Assembly (NCBI RefSeq): GCF_900156255.1
Contig: NZ_FTMK01000005.1
Span: 1 to 64,000 of the forward strand
Reading direction: 5' to 3'
Origin: Paracoccus thiocyanatus
Lineage (GTDB): Bacteria; Pseudomonadota; Alphaproteobacteria; Rhodobacterales; Rhodobacteraceae
Length of the DNA: 64,000 bases
How positions within the stretch are numbered: position 1 is the stretch's first letter; each line of letters starts with the position of its first letter. The notes under the pieces were generated by a model that did not search any database, was not told the origin of the DNA, and saw nothing but the letters and a program-made list of their open reading frames with translations. Shown here in pieces: positions 32,953-42,357 of the stretch. Position numbers and translations under genes: made by a program.

Positions 32953-34401
32953 ATGATCGATATCCGTCCCGTGGCCAATATCGTCGGCAAGGTCGTCGTC
33001 ACGCTGGGGGCGGCGATGGCACTGCCCATGCTGGTCGATTGGTGGCATGGCGACGCGCATTGGCTGATCTTCCTGGAATGCGGCATATTGACCATGCTGG
33101 CCGGGGCGCTGGTGGCCCTGTCGACGCGGCAGGTGGACAGGTCGATGACCATCCAGCAGGTGTTTCTGCTGACCGCGATGCTGTGGCTGGTGGTGCCGGT
33201 GGCGGGCGCGCTGCCCTTTATGCTGGGCGCGCCGCATGCCGGCTTTACCGACGCCTATTTCGAGGCCATGTCGGGCGTCACCACCACCGGCACCACGACA
33301 TTCGCCGACCTGGACGGCCTGCCCAAGGGCACGAACCTGTGGCGGGCCTTCCTGAACTGGGCCGGGGGCTTGGGGATCATCGTCGTCGCCATGATCTTCC
33401 TGCCGGTGATGAAGGTCGGCGGCATGCAGTTCTTTCGCTCGGAAGGGTTCGACACGCTGGGCAAGATCCTGCCGCGTGCCTTTGACATCGCGCGCGAGAT
33501 GACCGGGGTCTATATCGCCATGACCGCAAGCTGCATGGTGGTCTATATCCTGCTGGGGATGGGGGGGTTCGACGCCTTGGTGCTGGCGCTGTCCACCTGT
33601 TCGACCGGCGGGTTTTCCAATTACGACGCCAGTTTCGCGCCCTTCATCGGGCCGGCGGAATATGCCGCGGCGTTCTTCATGATCCTGGCCTCGATCCCGT
33701 TCATCCGCATGGTACAACTGATCCGCGGCTCGGCCGAGCCGATCTGGCGCGACATCCAGGTGCGCGCCTATCTGCGCTGGACCTTTTACGCCATCGCGCT
33801 GGTGGTGCTTTACCGCCTGCTGTGGCTGGAGGCGAAGAATCCCTTCGACGTGATCCGCGAGACCACCTTCAACGTCGTCTCGGCCTTTTCGGGCACCGGC
33901 TTTGCCTCGGCCGATGTGACGCAATGGGGGCATTTCCCCTTTGTCATCCTGATCGTGGTCGGGCTGATCGGGGGCTGCACCGGCTCGACCTCGTGTTCGG
34001 TCAAGGTGTTTCGCTATCTGGTGCTGTTCCAGGCGGTCAAGGCGCAGTTGCGGCGGATGCAGTCGCCGCACCGGGTGTTCCCGCTGCTTTACGGCGGCCG
34101 GCCGCTGGACGAGGACGTGGTCGATTCGGTCATGGCCTTCTTTACCCTGTTCATCCTGTCCTTTGGCCTGCTGATCGTCGGGCTGGCGCTGACCGGCCTG
34201 CATCCGCGCACCGCGCTGACCGCGGCCTGGACCGCGATCGCCAATGTCGGCCTGGTCTGGGGGCCGGAAATGACCCCCGACGGCGCGGTGACGGATTTCC
34301 CCACCGCGTCGAAATGGCTGATGATCTGGGGGATGTATCTGGGCCGGCTGGAACTGATCTCGGTCCTGGTGCTGCTGCTGCCGCGGTTCTGGCGCGGCTA
34401 G
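32953..34401 (+). CDS. trkH: Trk-type potassium uptake transporter, membrane subunit
   Basis: This 482-residue inner-membrane K+ channel-like transporter has four repeats of membrane-pore-membrane. The pore loops are visible: MSGVTTTGTTTF, LSTCSTGGFS, VSAFSGTGFAS and IANVGLVWGP; glycine residues at the centre of each loop are the selectivity filter. The gap in the third helix (GLIGGCTGSTSCSVKVFR) is the intramembrane gate loop. TrkA, its NAD-binding regulator, is not in the window. The stop TAG shares a CTAG with the converging gene. Confidence 0.92.
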   Translation: MIDIRPVANIVGKVVVTLGAAMALPMLVDWWHGDAHWLIFLECGILTMLAGALVALSTRQVDRSMTIQQVFLLTAMLWLVVPVAGALPFMLGAPHAGFTDAYFEAMSGVTTTGTTTFADLDGLPKGTNLWRAFLNWAGGLGIIVVAMIFLPVMKVGGMQFFRSEGFDTLGKILPRAFDIAREMTGVYIAMTASCMVVYILLGMGGFDALVLALSTCSTGGFSNYDASFAPFIGPAEYAAAFFMILASIPFIRMVQLIRGSAEPIWRDIQVRAYLRWTFYAIALVVLYRLLWLEAKNPFDVIRETTFNVVSAFSGTGFASADVTQWGHFPFVILIVVGLIGGCTGSTSCSVKVFRYLVLFQAVKAQLRRMQSPHRVFPLLYGGRPLDEDVVDSVMAFFTLFILSFGLLIVGLALTGLHPRTALTAAWTAIANVGLVWGPEMTPDGAVTDFPTASKWLMIWGMYLGRLELISVLVLLLPRFWRG

Positions 34402-35861
34402 TCCTGCGCGGCTGCGGGGGCGATGGCCGGCGCCTGGATCTGCGTCTCGGCCGCGCCGGGGGCGAAGCGGGCCAGGTTGTCCGAGATCTCGGCCGCCAGC
34501 CGGTGCTGGTCTTCGGGGTCGGAAACGGGCCAGATCAGCACGAAACCCTGCGCCCGGCCGTCCACGACCTGGCCCTCGGCATGGCCGATATGGGTCTGGT
34601 TGCGCCCGTCCAGCACGATGCTGCCGCGTTCCACCTTGCGCTCGGGCGTGGGCACCCAGCCAAGCGCGGTCACAAGGCCGGCAAGGTCCAGCATCTCTTG
34701 CTGGCCGCCGGGCTGCGAGAACAGGATCAGCGCCGCGCCCGAGCCGTCCCTGGGGCCATAGATCGACAGCGCGCGTTCGGCGCGGTCGAATTGCAGCTTT
34801 TCCATCGGCGCGGGCAGCATCAGGCCGGTATGGGCGTCGCGCAGTTCGACCAGGCCCATCTCGGCCCGCCACGCCTCGCGCCGCGCGATCAGTTCGGCCA
34901 TGGCCGTCGCCGGGTCGGGCGAGGCGCGCCGGTCCATGATTTCCCTGGCCATGGCGGCGCGGGTCATGGGGCCGTCCTTGCCGTCGATGCCGCCGTCGTA
35001 ATGGCCAGCCCAACGCAAGGCGCGCTGGACCTTTTCCAGCGGCGGCATGGGGACGGCGGCCGCATCCGGGGCCGGGGGGGCGCCCAGATCCGGCACCTTG
35101 CCGATGATCGCGATCTCGCCCATGTCTTCGCCCGGCGCAAGGAAGGCGTCCCTGGGCACCGCGCCCGCATCCCGAAACGCCTGAAGCCAGGCTGTGCCGG
35201 TCGCGCGGTCCATCGGGCCCAAGGCCACCGCCAGCCGGCCGTTGGGCAGCGACCACAGCCCGGCCTCGGGCAGGGTCTCGCGCCATTTCGCCAGCATCTC
35301 TTCGGCCTGCGCGCGGTCGGTGGTGGATTCGAGGCGCAGGAAGAACTGCTCGGGCGCAGGTTCGGGTTCCGCCGTTGTAGCGGCATCGGACGAGGGGGCC
35401 GCATCCGCGCCGGCCAGGTCCCCCGGCACCGGCTCCTCCTCTGTCGCCGGGGGCTGGGCCTGCGGGAAGGTCGAGGCATTGCCGCCGGGCGCCGCCGCCT
35501 GGGGATCCTGGTCGGGGGCGTCAGCGGATTCGGCGGGGGTTGCATCGCCGATCCGGGTCAATTCCCGCCCTTCGGCGGGGGAAAGGAAGCTGTCGCCCGG
35601 CACCTGGCGCTGCTCTTTCAACTGCGCCAGCCGCGCGGCCGCCTCTTCGCGCGGCATCGGACCAAGCGCGATCCCGACCCAGCCATCGGCCAGCGGGAAG
35701 GTCACGACATCGCCGAACTGCGCGCCCCAGTTGCGGGCGGTGTCGGCCGCGGCTTCCGCGCCGCGCTTGGCCTCGATGCGGATCACCACGTCCTCGGCCT
35801 GCGCCGCAAAGCCCGCAGTCAGCGGCAGGGCCGCACCGATGACGAATGCAAAGCGCCGCAT
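34398..35861 (-). CDS. Exported protein with duplicated SPOR-like repeats and a peptidoglycan-binding domain
   Basis: This 487-residue protein has a signal peptide (FAFVIGAALPLTAGFAAQA). Two similar units of about 75 residues follow: one from VVIRIEAKRG to LGPMPREEAAARL, and one from FFLRLESTTD to LGPMDRATGTAWL. Both end with P-x-D-x-FL motifs and look like SPOR-type repeats. An acidic Pro/Ala linker separates them. About residues 275-320 is a peptidoglycan-binding type 1 motif (VQRALRWAGHYDGGIDGKDG). The C-terminal 150 residues are of unknown fold. A cell envelope role is likely, but the exact function is unknown. Confidence 0.65.
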   Translation of the reverse strand: MRRFAFVIGAALPLTAGFAAQAEDVVIRIEAKRGAEAAADTARNWGAQFGDVVTFPLADGWVGIALGPMPREEAAARLAQLKEQRQVPGDSFLSPAEGRELTRIGDATPAESADAPDQDPQAAAPGGNASTFPQAQPPATEEEPVPGDLAGADAAPSSDAATTAEPEPAPEQFFLRLESTTDRAQAEEMLAKWRETLPEAGLWSLPNGRLAVALGPMDRATGTAWLQAFRDAGAVPRDAFLAPGEDMGEIAIIGKVPDLGAPPAPDAAAVPMPPLEKVQRALRWAGHYDGGIDGKDGPMTRAAMAREIMDRRASPDPATAMAELIARREAWRAEMGLVELRDAHTGLMLPAPMEKLQFDRAERALSIYGPRDGSGAALILFSQPGGQQEMLDLAGLVTALGWVPTPERKVERGSIVLDGRNQTHIGHAEGQVVDGRAQGFVLIWPVSDPEDQHRLAAEISDNLARFAPGAAETQIQAPAIAPAAAQD

Positions 35862-35946
35862 GGGCAGTCCCTCTCATTGACCCTGCGCCGCCCTCTGCCT
35901 AGAAGGCGGCAGACATTTCCTGCCAGTTATGCCGAAGGAAACCCCG

Positions 35947-36897
35947 ATGACCAGCCCAAAGGACCATCAGCAGGCGAAACCCGTCTGCTTTCAGGACGTG
36001 ATCCTGCGCCTGCAATCCTATTGGGCGGGGCAGGGCTGCGCGGTGCTGCAACCCTATGACATGGAGGTCGGCGCCGGCACCTTTCACCCGGCGACCACCC
36101 TGCGCAGCCTGGGCCAGCGTCCCTGGGCCGCGGCCTATGTCCAGCCCTCGCGCCGCCCGACCGACGGCCGCTATGGCGAGAACCCGAACCGCTTGCAGCA
36201 TTATTACCAGTATCAGGTCATCATCAAACCGTCGCCGCCGAACCTGCAACAGCTTTACCTGGGCAGCCTGGCCGCCATCGGCCTGGACCCGATGATCCAC
36301 GACGTGCGCTTTGTCGAGGACGATTGGGAAAGCCCGACGCTGGGCGCCTGGGGCCTGGGCTGGGAGGTCTGGTGCGACGGCATGGAGGTCAGCCAGTTCA
36401 CCTATTTCCAGCAGGTCGGCGGCCATGACTGCCGCCCGGTCTCGGGCGAGCTGACCTATGGGCTGGAGCGGCTGGCGATGTATGTGCTGGGGGTCGAGCA
36501 TGTGATGGACATGCCCTTCAACCCGCCGGGCAGCCCGATCCCGCTGCGCTATGGCGACGTCTTCCGCCAGGCCGAGCGCGAATATTCCCGCTGGAACTTC
36601 GAACAGGCCGATACGGACATGCTGCTGCAACATTTCAAGGATGCCGAGGCGGAATGCGACCGCATCCTGTCGGCCGCCGACACGGACAGCGCCGGGCGGC
36701 GCATCCCGATGGCGCATCCGGCCTATGACCAGGCGATCAAGGCCAGCCACCTGTTCAACCTGCTGGACGCGCGCGGCGTCATCTCGGTCACGGAACGCCA
36801 GGCCTATATCGGCCGCGTCCGGGCGCTGGCGAAACGCTGCGCCGACCTGTTCGTGACCACCGAGGCGGCGGTCCTGCAAGCGGAGGATGCGGCATGA
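35947..36897 (+). CDS. glyQ: Glycyl-tRNA synthetase alpha subunit
   Basis: This 316-residue catalytic subunit of the alpha2beta2 bacterial enzyme charges tRNA-Gly. The class II core is seen as [63 protein letters not shown] (motif 2 area) and [14 protein letters not shown] (motif 3). The start ATG at 35947 follows GAAGGAAA; an ATG six codons upstream is poorer. The gene precedes a small linker gene and glyS, with overlaps between all three. A tRNA-Gly lies about 3 kb upstream. Confidence 0.96.
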   Translation: MTSPKDHQQAKPVCFQDVILRLQSYWAGQGCAVLQPYDMEVGAGTFHPATTLRSLGQRPWAAAYVQPSRRPTDGRYGENPNRLQHYYQYQVIIKPSPPNLQQLYLGSLAAIGLDPMIHDVRFVEDDWESPTLGAWGLGWEVWCDGMEVSQFTYFQQVGGHDCRPVSGELTYGLERLAMYVLGVEHVMDMPFNPPGSPIPLRYGDVFRQAEREYSRWNFEQADTDMLLQHFKDAEAECDRILSAADTDSAGRRIPMAHPAYDQAIKASHLFNLLDARGVISVTERQAYIGRVRALAKRCADLFVTTEAAVLQAEDAA

Positions 36898-37376
36898 GTT
36901 CGGGCAAGATCGTCGCCTCGATGCTGGTGCTGGTGGCGCTGCTGTCGGGCCTCGCCGTCTGGTATCTGCAAGTCTATGGCTTCTACGAGCAGGTGGACGA
37001 GATCACCGGCGCGCAGGACATCGTCGTCACCGATGCGCAGGGCACCGCCCATCCGGTCGCGGTGGGGGATTTCCGGGCCATCGACGCCACAAGCTCGCCC
37101 ATCCGCTATCGCGCCTGCTTTACCCTGGATCCGGCCGGGCTGGCCGATGCTGCGCCCTATCCCGATGCGACGCCGCTGAACGGGCCGGGCTGGTTCAGGT
37201 GCTATTCCGCCAAGGCGCTGACCGCCGACCTGGAATCGGGCGCGGCGCGCGCCGTGCTGGGCCAGGCCGAGATCCGCCCCGACGTGGACCGGGTGATCGT
37301 GGTCTATCCCGACGGCCGCGCCTTTGCCTGGCACCAATTCAACGACAAGACCCCCGAACGCGGAGTGATGGACTGA
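36894..37376 (+). CDS. Membrane-anchored protein between glyQ and glyS
   Basis: This 160-residue protein has one N-terminal membrane helix ([20 protein letters not shown]) and a beta-rich periplasmic part with two cysteines (YRACFTLD and WFRCYSAK). Its start overlaps glyQ (ATGA) and its stop overlaps glyS (TGATG), so it is translated with both. Similar proteins occur at this place in Rhodobacteraceae and are of unknown role; automated names such as histidine kinase are not supported, as no kinase motif is present. The link with tRNA charging is only positional. Confidence 0.75.
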   Translation: MSSGKIVASMLVLVALLSGLAVWYLQVYGFYEQVDEITGAQDIVVTDAQGTAHPVAVGDFRAIDATSSPIRYRACFTLDPAGLADAAPYPDATPLNGPGWFRCYSAKALTADLESGAARAVLGQAEIRPDVDRVIVVYPDGRAFAWHQFNDKTPERGVMD

Positions 37377-39433
37377 TGCCCGACCTTCTGATCGAGCTTT
37401 TCTCGGAGGAGATTCCGGCGCGGATGCAGGCCCCCGCCCGCGAGGATCTGAAAAAGCGCGTCACCGACGGGCTGGTCGAGGCCGGGCTGACCTATCGCTC
37501 GGCCGGCGCCTTTTCGACGCCGCGCCGGCTGGCGCTGGCCGTCGAGGGGCTGACCGCCGAAAGCCCGACCACGCGCGAAGAACGCAAGGGTCCCCGCATC
37601 GACGCCCCCGACGCGGCGCTGGAGGGCTTCTTGCGCTCGACCGGCCTGACCCGCGAGCAGTTGCAGGCGCGCGACGAGAAAAAGGGCCAGGTCTGGTTCG
37701 CGGTGGTCACGAAGCCCGGCCGCCCCGCCGCCCAGATCGTGGCCGAGGTGCTGGAGCGCACGATCCGCGACTTCCCCTGGCCCAAGTCGATGCGCTGGGG
37801 CTCGGGGTCCTTGCGCTGGGTGCGGCCGCTGCATTCCATCATCTGCCTGCTTTCGGACGAATCCGGCAGCACCGTGGTGCCGCTGGAGATCGAGGGCATC
37901 CGCGCCGGCGCCACCACCCGCGGCCACCGCTTCATGGCCCCGGATCAGATCACAGTTTCCGGCTTCGACGACTACGCCGCGAAACTTCGCCGCGCCCGCG
38001 TCATGCTGGACCCCGCCGAACGCGAGGCCGCGATCCGGCAAGAGGCCGCGAACCTCGCCTTTGCCCGCGGCTGGGAAATCGTGCCGGACGAGGGCTTGCT
38101 TTCCGAGGTCGCGGGCCTGGTCGAATGGCCGGTCCCCCTGATGGGCACCATCGAGGATCGCTTCCTGTCCCTGCCGCCCGAGGTGCTGCAAACCTCGATG
38201 AAGGAACACCAGAAGTTCTTTTCGGCCCGCAATCCCAAAACCGGCCGGATCGAGGGCTTCGTCACCGTGGCGAATATCGAGACCCCGGACCAGGGCGACA
38301 CGATCCTGAAGGGCAACCAGCGCGTGCTGGCGGCGCGCCTGTCGGACGCGGCCTTCTTCTGGGACAACGACCTGCGCGAGGCCAAGGCGGGGATGGCGGA
38401 CTGGGCCGATGGGCTGCGCGCTGTGACGTTCCAAAGCAAGCTCGGTTCCCAGGCCGACCGCATCGCCCGCATCGCGGCGCTTTCGCGCGAGATCGCGCCG
38501 CTGGTCGGCGCCGATCCCGACCAGGCCGAACAGGCGGCCCGGGTAGCGAAACTCGACCTGCGCTCGGCCATGGTGGGCGAGTTCCCGGAACTGCAAGGCA
38601 CGATGGGCCGCTATTACGCTCTGGCGGCCGGCCTGCCCGAGCCGGTGGCCGACGCCGCCCGCGACCATTACTCGCCGCTCGGCCCCTCGGATGCGGTGCC
38701 CTCGGCGCCGGTATCGGTGGCGGTGGCGCTGGCCGACAAGCTCGATACGCTGGCCGGCTTCTGGGCCATCGACGAAAAGCCCACCGGCTCGAAGGACCCC
38801 TTCGCGCTGCGCCGCGCCGCCTTGGGGGTGATCCGGCTGGTGCTGGTGAACGGGGTGCGCGCCAATCTTGGCCAGACCTTCGCCAAGGCGCGGTCTGATG
38901 CCGATGCGGCGGACCTCCTCGCCTTCTTCCACGACCGCCTGAAAGTCCACCTGCGCGACCAGGGCATCCGCCATGACATCATCGACGCGGTGCAGGCCAT
39001 GCCCGGCAGCGACGACCTGGTGCTGCTGGTCAACCGCGCCACGGCGCTGAACGACGCGCTCAAGACCGAAGACGGGACCAACCTGCTTCTGGGCCTGAAA
39101 CGCGCCGGCAACATCCTGGCCCAGGCCGAGGACAAGGACGGCCTCGAATACAGTTTCGGCGCCGATCCGAAATTCGCCGAAACCGATCAGGAACGCGCCC
39201 TTTTCGCCGCCCTCGACCAGGCGGAACCGGCGATCCGCGAAGCCGTCCGGCTCGAGGATTTCCAGGCCGCGACCCAAGGCATCGCCAGCCTGCGCGCGCC
39301 CATCGACGGCTTCTTCGAGGCGGTGCAGATCAATACCGACAACCAGATCCTGCGCCGCAACCGGCTGAACCTCTTGTCGCGCATCCGTGAAGCCGGCCGG
39401 CTGATCGCCGATTTCAACCGGATCGAGGGCTGA
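37376..39433 (+). CDS. glyS: Glycyl-tRNA synthetase beta subunit
   Basis: This 685-residue subunit is needed for tRNA binding and holds an HD-like and an anticodon-binding domain. It starts with the family signature [18 protein letters not shown] and has STPRRLAL, SMRWGSGSLRWVRPLHSI, PPEVLQTSMKEHQKFF and FWDNDLREAK. The C-terminal helical anticodon-binding domain covers about residues 550-685. The overlap with the preceding gene is one base. Length is normal (E. coli 689). Confidence 0.96.
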   Translation: MPDLLIELFSEEIPARMQAPAREDLKKRVTDGLVEAGLTYRSAGAFSTPRRLALAVEGLTAESPTTREERKGPRIDAPDAALEGFLRSTGLTREQLQARDEKKGQVWFAVVTKPGRPAAQIVAEVLERTIRDFPWPKSMRWGSGSLRWVRPLHSIICLLSDESGSTVVPLEIEGIRAGATTRGHRFMAPDQITVSGFDDYAAKLRRARVMLDPAEREAAIRQEAANLAFARGWEIVPDEGLLSEVAGLVEWPVPLMGTIEDRFLSLPPEVLQTSMKEHQKFFSARNPKTGRIEGFVTVANIETPDQGDTILKGNQRVLAARLSDAAFFWDNDLREAKAGMADWADGLRAVTFQSKLGSQADRIARIAALSREIAPLVGADPDQAEQAARVAKLDLRSAMVGEFPELQGTMGRYYALAAGLPEPVADAARDHYSPLGPSDAVPSAPVSVAVALADKLDTLAGFWAIDEKPTGSKDPFALRRAALGVIRLVLVNGVRANLGQTFAKARSDADAADLLAFFHDRLKVHLRDQGIRHDIIDAVQAMPGSDDLVLLVNRATALNDALKTEDGTNLLLGLKRAGNILAQAEDKDGLEYSFGADPKFAETDQERALFAALDQAEPAIREAVRLEDFQAATQGIASLRAPIDGFFEAVQINTDNQILRRNRLNLLSRIREAGRLIADFNRIEG

Positions 39434-39435
39434 TC

Positions 39436-39518
39436 CCGCTTCTTTCGTGCCTAAATATCCTGGGGGAACGCGGCCGTGGCCCCGCCAGGGGCCGCGGCGG
39501 CGTGGGGGCAAAGCCCCC
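39436..39518 (-). repeat. Dispersed repeat copy D with hairpin
   Basis: On the minus strand the first part reads CCCCCAGGATATTT (in 39452-39465) followed by AGGCACGAAAGAAGCGGG. The hairpin GGGGGC-AAA-GCCCCC is at 39504-39518. The whole composite is like the one at 32686-32768 in inverted orientation. It fills most of the glyS-PPDK-like gap and may slow or end transcription from glyS. Confidence 0.65.
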
Positions 39519-39580
39519 GCCGCCGGCGCCGTTCTTCGCACTTGCAGCAATGCGCCGGCCATGCCTAATGTGACGGCATC

Positions 39581-42142
39581 ATGACCGCGCTGACAGACCC
39601 AGGTGCCATCGTCGAAATCACCCCCTCGGCGGGGATCGAGGCCGCGCGCCACGGCTGGCGGGCGAAATGCTTGCAACGGCTGATCCGCATGGAATTGCCG
39701 GTGCCGGCCAGCTTCGCGCTGTCGGCCGAGGCGGTGCGCGCCATCGCCGCCGGCCAGATGCCCGACCGCGCCCGCCTGGCCGCCATCATCGGGCGCGCGG
39801 ACGGGCTGGTCAGCGTGCGCCCCTCGGCCGCGAACCCGGCCTGGGGCGGGCCGGGCACGGTGCTGAATGTCGGCATCAACGACGAATGTCACGCCCGGCT
39901 GGTGAAAAGCCGCGGCAAGGCGGCGGCGGATGCGATCTATCTGGGCTTCGTGCAATCCTATGCCGTCCATGTCGCGCGGCTGGACCCGGACATGTTTTCG
40001 GACAGCGACGGCGGGCTTGCCGCCGCCCTGCGCGCCTATGAGGACGAAACCGACGAGGAATTTCCCCAGGACCCGGCCCGGCAACTGGCCGAGGTGCTGC
40101 GCTCCATGGCGCGGGCCTGGGACGGGCCGACGGCGCGGCTTCTGCGCCAGGCCAAGGGGGCGCCGGCCATCGCGCCGCTGGGCCTGGTGGTGCAGGACAT
40201 GGCGCTGGCCATCGGGCCGGGCGTCACCGGCTCGGGCACCATCCAGTTCATCGACAGCGTGACCGGCGCGCCGCGCATCACCGGCCGCTTTCGCGGCCAG
40301 ACCCAGGGCCGGGCCAAGGGCGAGGGGGCCGAGACGCTTTACCTGACCCGCGACCCGCGCGGCCCCTCGCTGCAAGAGGCGGCGCCAGAGGTGTTCGCCG
40401 ACCTGGTCCGTTTCGGCGTCGCCGCCCGCGAACGCCTGCGCGAAGAGATGCAGATCGAATTCGTCGTCTCGGACGGCCGGCTTGCGATCATCGACGCGCT
40501 GCGGGTCAGCCGCAATTCCCGCGCCAGCGTCCGCATCGCCGTGGCGCTGGCCCGCGACGGCGTCATCCCGGCCGAAGAGGCGGTGATGCGGGTCGAGCCG
40601 CGGGCGCTGTCGGACCTGTTGCATCACCAGGTCGATCCGCGCGCCGCCCGCGACGTGATCGTTCGCGGCATCAATGCCAGCCCCGGCGCGGCCACCGGCC
40701 GCATCGTCTTTACCGCCGCCGCCGCCCAGGCGGCCGAGGCGCGGGGCGAGCGCTGCGTGCTGGTGCGCCGCGAAACGGTCCCCGAGGACATTCGCGGGAT
40801 GCATGCCGCCGCGGCCGTCCTGACCGAACGCGGCGGCATGACCAGCCATGCGGCGGTGATCGCCCGCGGCATCGGTCTGCCCTGCATCGTCGGCGCCAGC
40901 GGCATTTCCATCGACAGCCGCGCCCGCAGCATGCAGGTCGGCCTCCGCCTGTTCCACGAGGGCGAGGAGATCACCATCGACGGCACCTCGGGCGAGGTGC
41001 TGGCCGGCGCCGCCGAGATGCTGGAGCCGGCACTGGACGAAAGCTTCACCCAGCTTCTGGAATGGGCCGATGCGCATTGCCGCATCCGCATCCGCGCCAA
41101 TGCCGACACGCCCGAGGATGCCCGCACCGCCCGCCGCTTCAAGGCGCAGGGCATCGGGCTGTGCCGCACCGAGCATATGTTCTTCGACGACCAGCGCCTG
41201 CCGGCGATGCGCGAGATGATCTTTGCCGGCAAGCCCGAGGACCGCCGCCTGTCGCTGGAACGGCTGCTGCCGATGCAGCGCAGCGATTTCGCGGCGCTGT
41301 TCAAGATCATGGCCGGATTGCCGGTGACGATCCGCTTGTTCGACCCGCCGCTGCACGAATTCCTGCCCCATGACCGCGAAGGCATGCGGGAACTGGCCGA
41401 ATCGCTGGACCTGCCCCTGTCGGACGTGACCCGGCGGGTCGAGGCCCTGTCCGAGTTCAACCCCATGCTGGGGATGCGCGGCGTGCGCCTGGGCATCACC
41501 GTGCCGGAAATCTATGACATGCAGGCCCGCGCCATCTTCGAGGCCACGATCGAGGCCAGCCATAACGGCGACCCGGTGGTGCCCGAGATCATGATCCCGC
41601 TGGTTTCCGCCCGGCGCGAGGTCGAACTGGTCAAGAACCGCATCGACGCCGTCGCCGCCGCCGTCAGGAACGAAACGCGCAAGGATTTCGCCTATCGGCT
41701 GGGCGTGATGGTCGAAACCCCCCGCGCCGCGCTGCGCGCCGGTGAAATCGCCGAGCATTCGGCATTCCTGTCCTTTGGCACCAACGACTTGACGCAGATG
41801 ACCTATGGGCTGTCGCGCGACGATGCCGGCCGCTTCATGGGCACCTATGTCAGCCAGGGCGTCTATGCCGAGGATCCGTTCCACATCCTTGACCGCGACG
41901 GGGTGGGCGAGCTGGTCGCCATCGGCACCGAACGCGCGCGCAGCCACAAGCCCGACATCACCATTTCGGTCTGCGGCGAACATGGCGGCAATCCCGAATC
42001 CATCGCCTTCTGCCTGCGGGCGGGGGTGAACTATGTCTCTTGCTCGCCCTTTCGGGTGCCGGTGGCGCGGCTGGCGGCGGCGCAGGAATCGATTCTCATG
42101 GCGCGCGAGGCGGCCGATTCGGCCGCGCCCTTGCAGTCCTAG
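39581..42142 (+). CDS. Pyruvate phosphate dikinase-like protein with divergent ATP-grasp domain
   Basis: This 853-residue protein has the PPDK domain order: N-terminal ATP-grasp-like part, phosphohistidine swivel domain (GGMTSHAAVIARG, His423) and PEP/pyruvate-binding TIM barrel with the catalytic cysteine (Cys798 in SVCGEHGG). The C-terminal half is well preserved (LSFGTNDLTQMTYGLSRDD). The ATP half is not: the usual GGKGANL loop reads HGWRAKCL, SVRSG reads SVRPS, and the LQTRNGKR end reads IDALRVSRN, so the ligands for ATP appear lost. It may be a PEP-binding or phosphotransfer protein that no longer uses ATP. Location after glyQ-glyS is common for PPDK in this group. Confidence 0.75.
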   Translation: MTALTDPGAIVEITPSAGIEAARHGWRAKCLQRLIRMELPVPASFALSAEAVRAIAAGQMPDRARLAAIIGRADGLVSVRPSAANPAWGGPGTVLNVGINDECHARLVKSRGKAAADAIYLGFVQSYAVHVARLDPDMFSDSDGGLAAALRAYEDETDEEFPQDPARQLAEVLRSMARAWDGPTARLLRQAKGAPAIAPLGLVVQDMALAIGPGVTGSGTIQFIDSVTGAPRITGRFRGQTQGRAKGEGAETLYLTRDPRGPSLQEAAPEVFADLVRFGVAARERLREEMQIEFVVSDGRLAIIDALRVSRNSRASVRIAVALARDGVIPAEEAVMRVEPRALSDLLHHQVDPRAARDVIVRGINASPGAATGRIVFTAAAAQAAEARGERCVLVRRETVPEDIRGMHAAAAVLTERGGMTSHAAVIARGIGLPCIVGASGISIDSRARSMQVGLRLFHEGEEITIDGTSGEVLAGAAEMLEPALDESFTQLLEWADAHCRIRIRANADTPEDARTARRFKAQGIGLCRTEHMFFDDQRLPAMREMIFAGKPEDRRLSLERLLPMQRSDFAALFKIMAGLPVTIRLFDPPLHEFLPHDREGMRELAESLDLPLSDVTRRVEALSEFNPMLGMRGVRLGITVPEIYDMQARAIFEATIEASHNGDPVVPEIMIPLVSARREVELVKNRIDAVAAAVRNETRKDFAYRLGVMVETPRAALRAGEIAEHSAFLSFGTNDLTQMTYGLSRDDAGRFMGTYVSQGVYAEDPFHILDRDGVGELVAIGTERARSHKPDITISVCGEHGGNPESIAFCLRAGVNYVSCSPFRVPVARLAAAQESILMAREAADSAAPLQS

Positions 42143-42243
42143 GACCGGGCCGCATTGGCCGGAATCTGCCCGCTGACGGTTCGTGCGTCGGCGGGTTTCC
42201 GCCAAAATTGTTAGATTTCAACTGAATCGCGGCGATCCTGCCC

Positions 42244-42270
42244 AACAGGGCTGGATGGGGCCGCCCTGTT
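42244..42270 (+). terminator. Possible terminator after the PPDK-like gene
   Basis: AACAGGGC (42244-42251) and GCCCTGTT (42263-42270) form a perfect eight-pair stem with an 11-base loop. It is followed by TCGGGCCTTTAG, which has only a weak T run, so termination may be partial. The stem lies 101 bases after the stop of the preceding gene and about 90 bases before the next start. Confidence 0.45.
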
Positions 42271-42357
42271 TCGGGCCTTTAGCCTCAGATCGCCGCTGCC
42301 ACGGCGACCCTCCGACGAAACAGACCGGGCCGGACCCGGACCGAAAACAGGACCAAC

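Noticed and set aside
36894-37376. Histidine kinase between glyQ and glyS
   Set aside because: The protein is only 160 residues with one membrane helix and has none of the H, N, G kinase motifs.
37304-42205. Very long minus-strand open frame antisense to glyS and the PPDK-like gene
   Set aside because: Its composition is Arg/Gly/His-rich without domains, and it mirrors two well-supported genes on the other strand. High GC produces such open antisense frames.
42143-42357. Riboswitch upstream of the SleB gene
   Set aside because: Only one simple stem (42244-42270) is visible, without conserved riboswitch cores; a terminator is the simpler reading.
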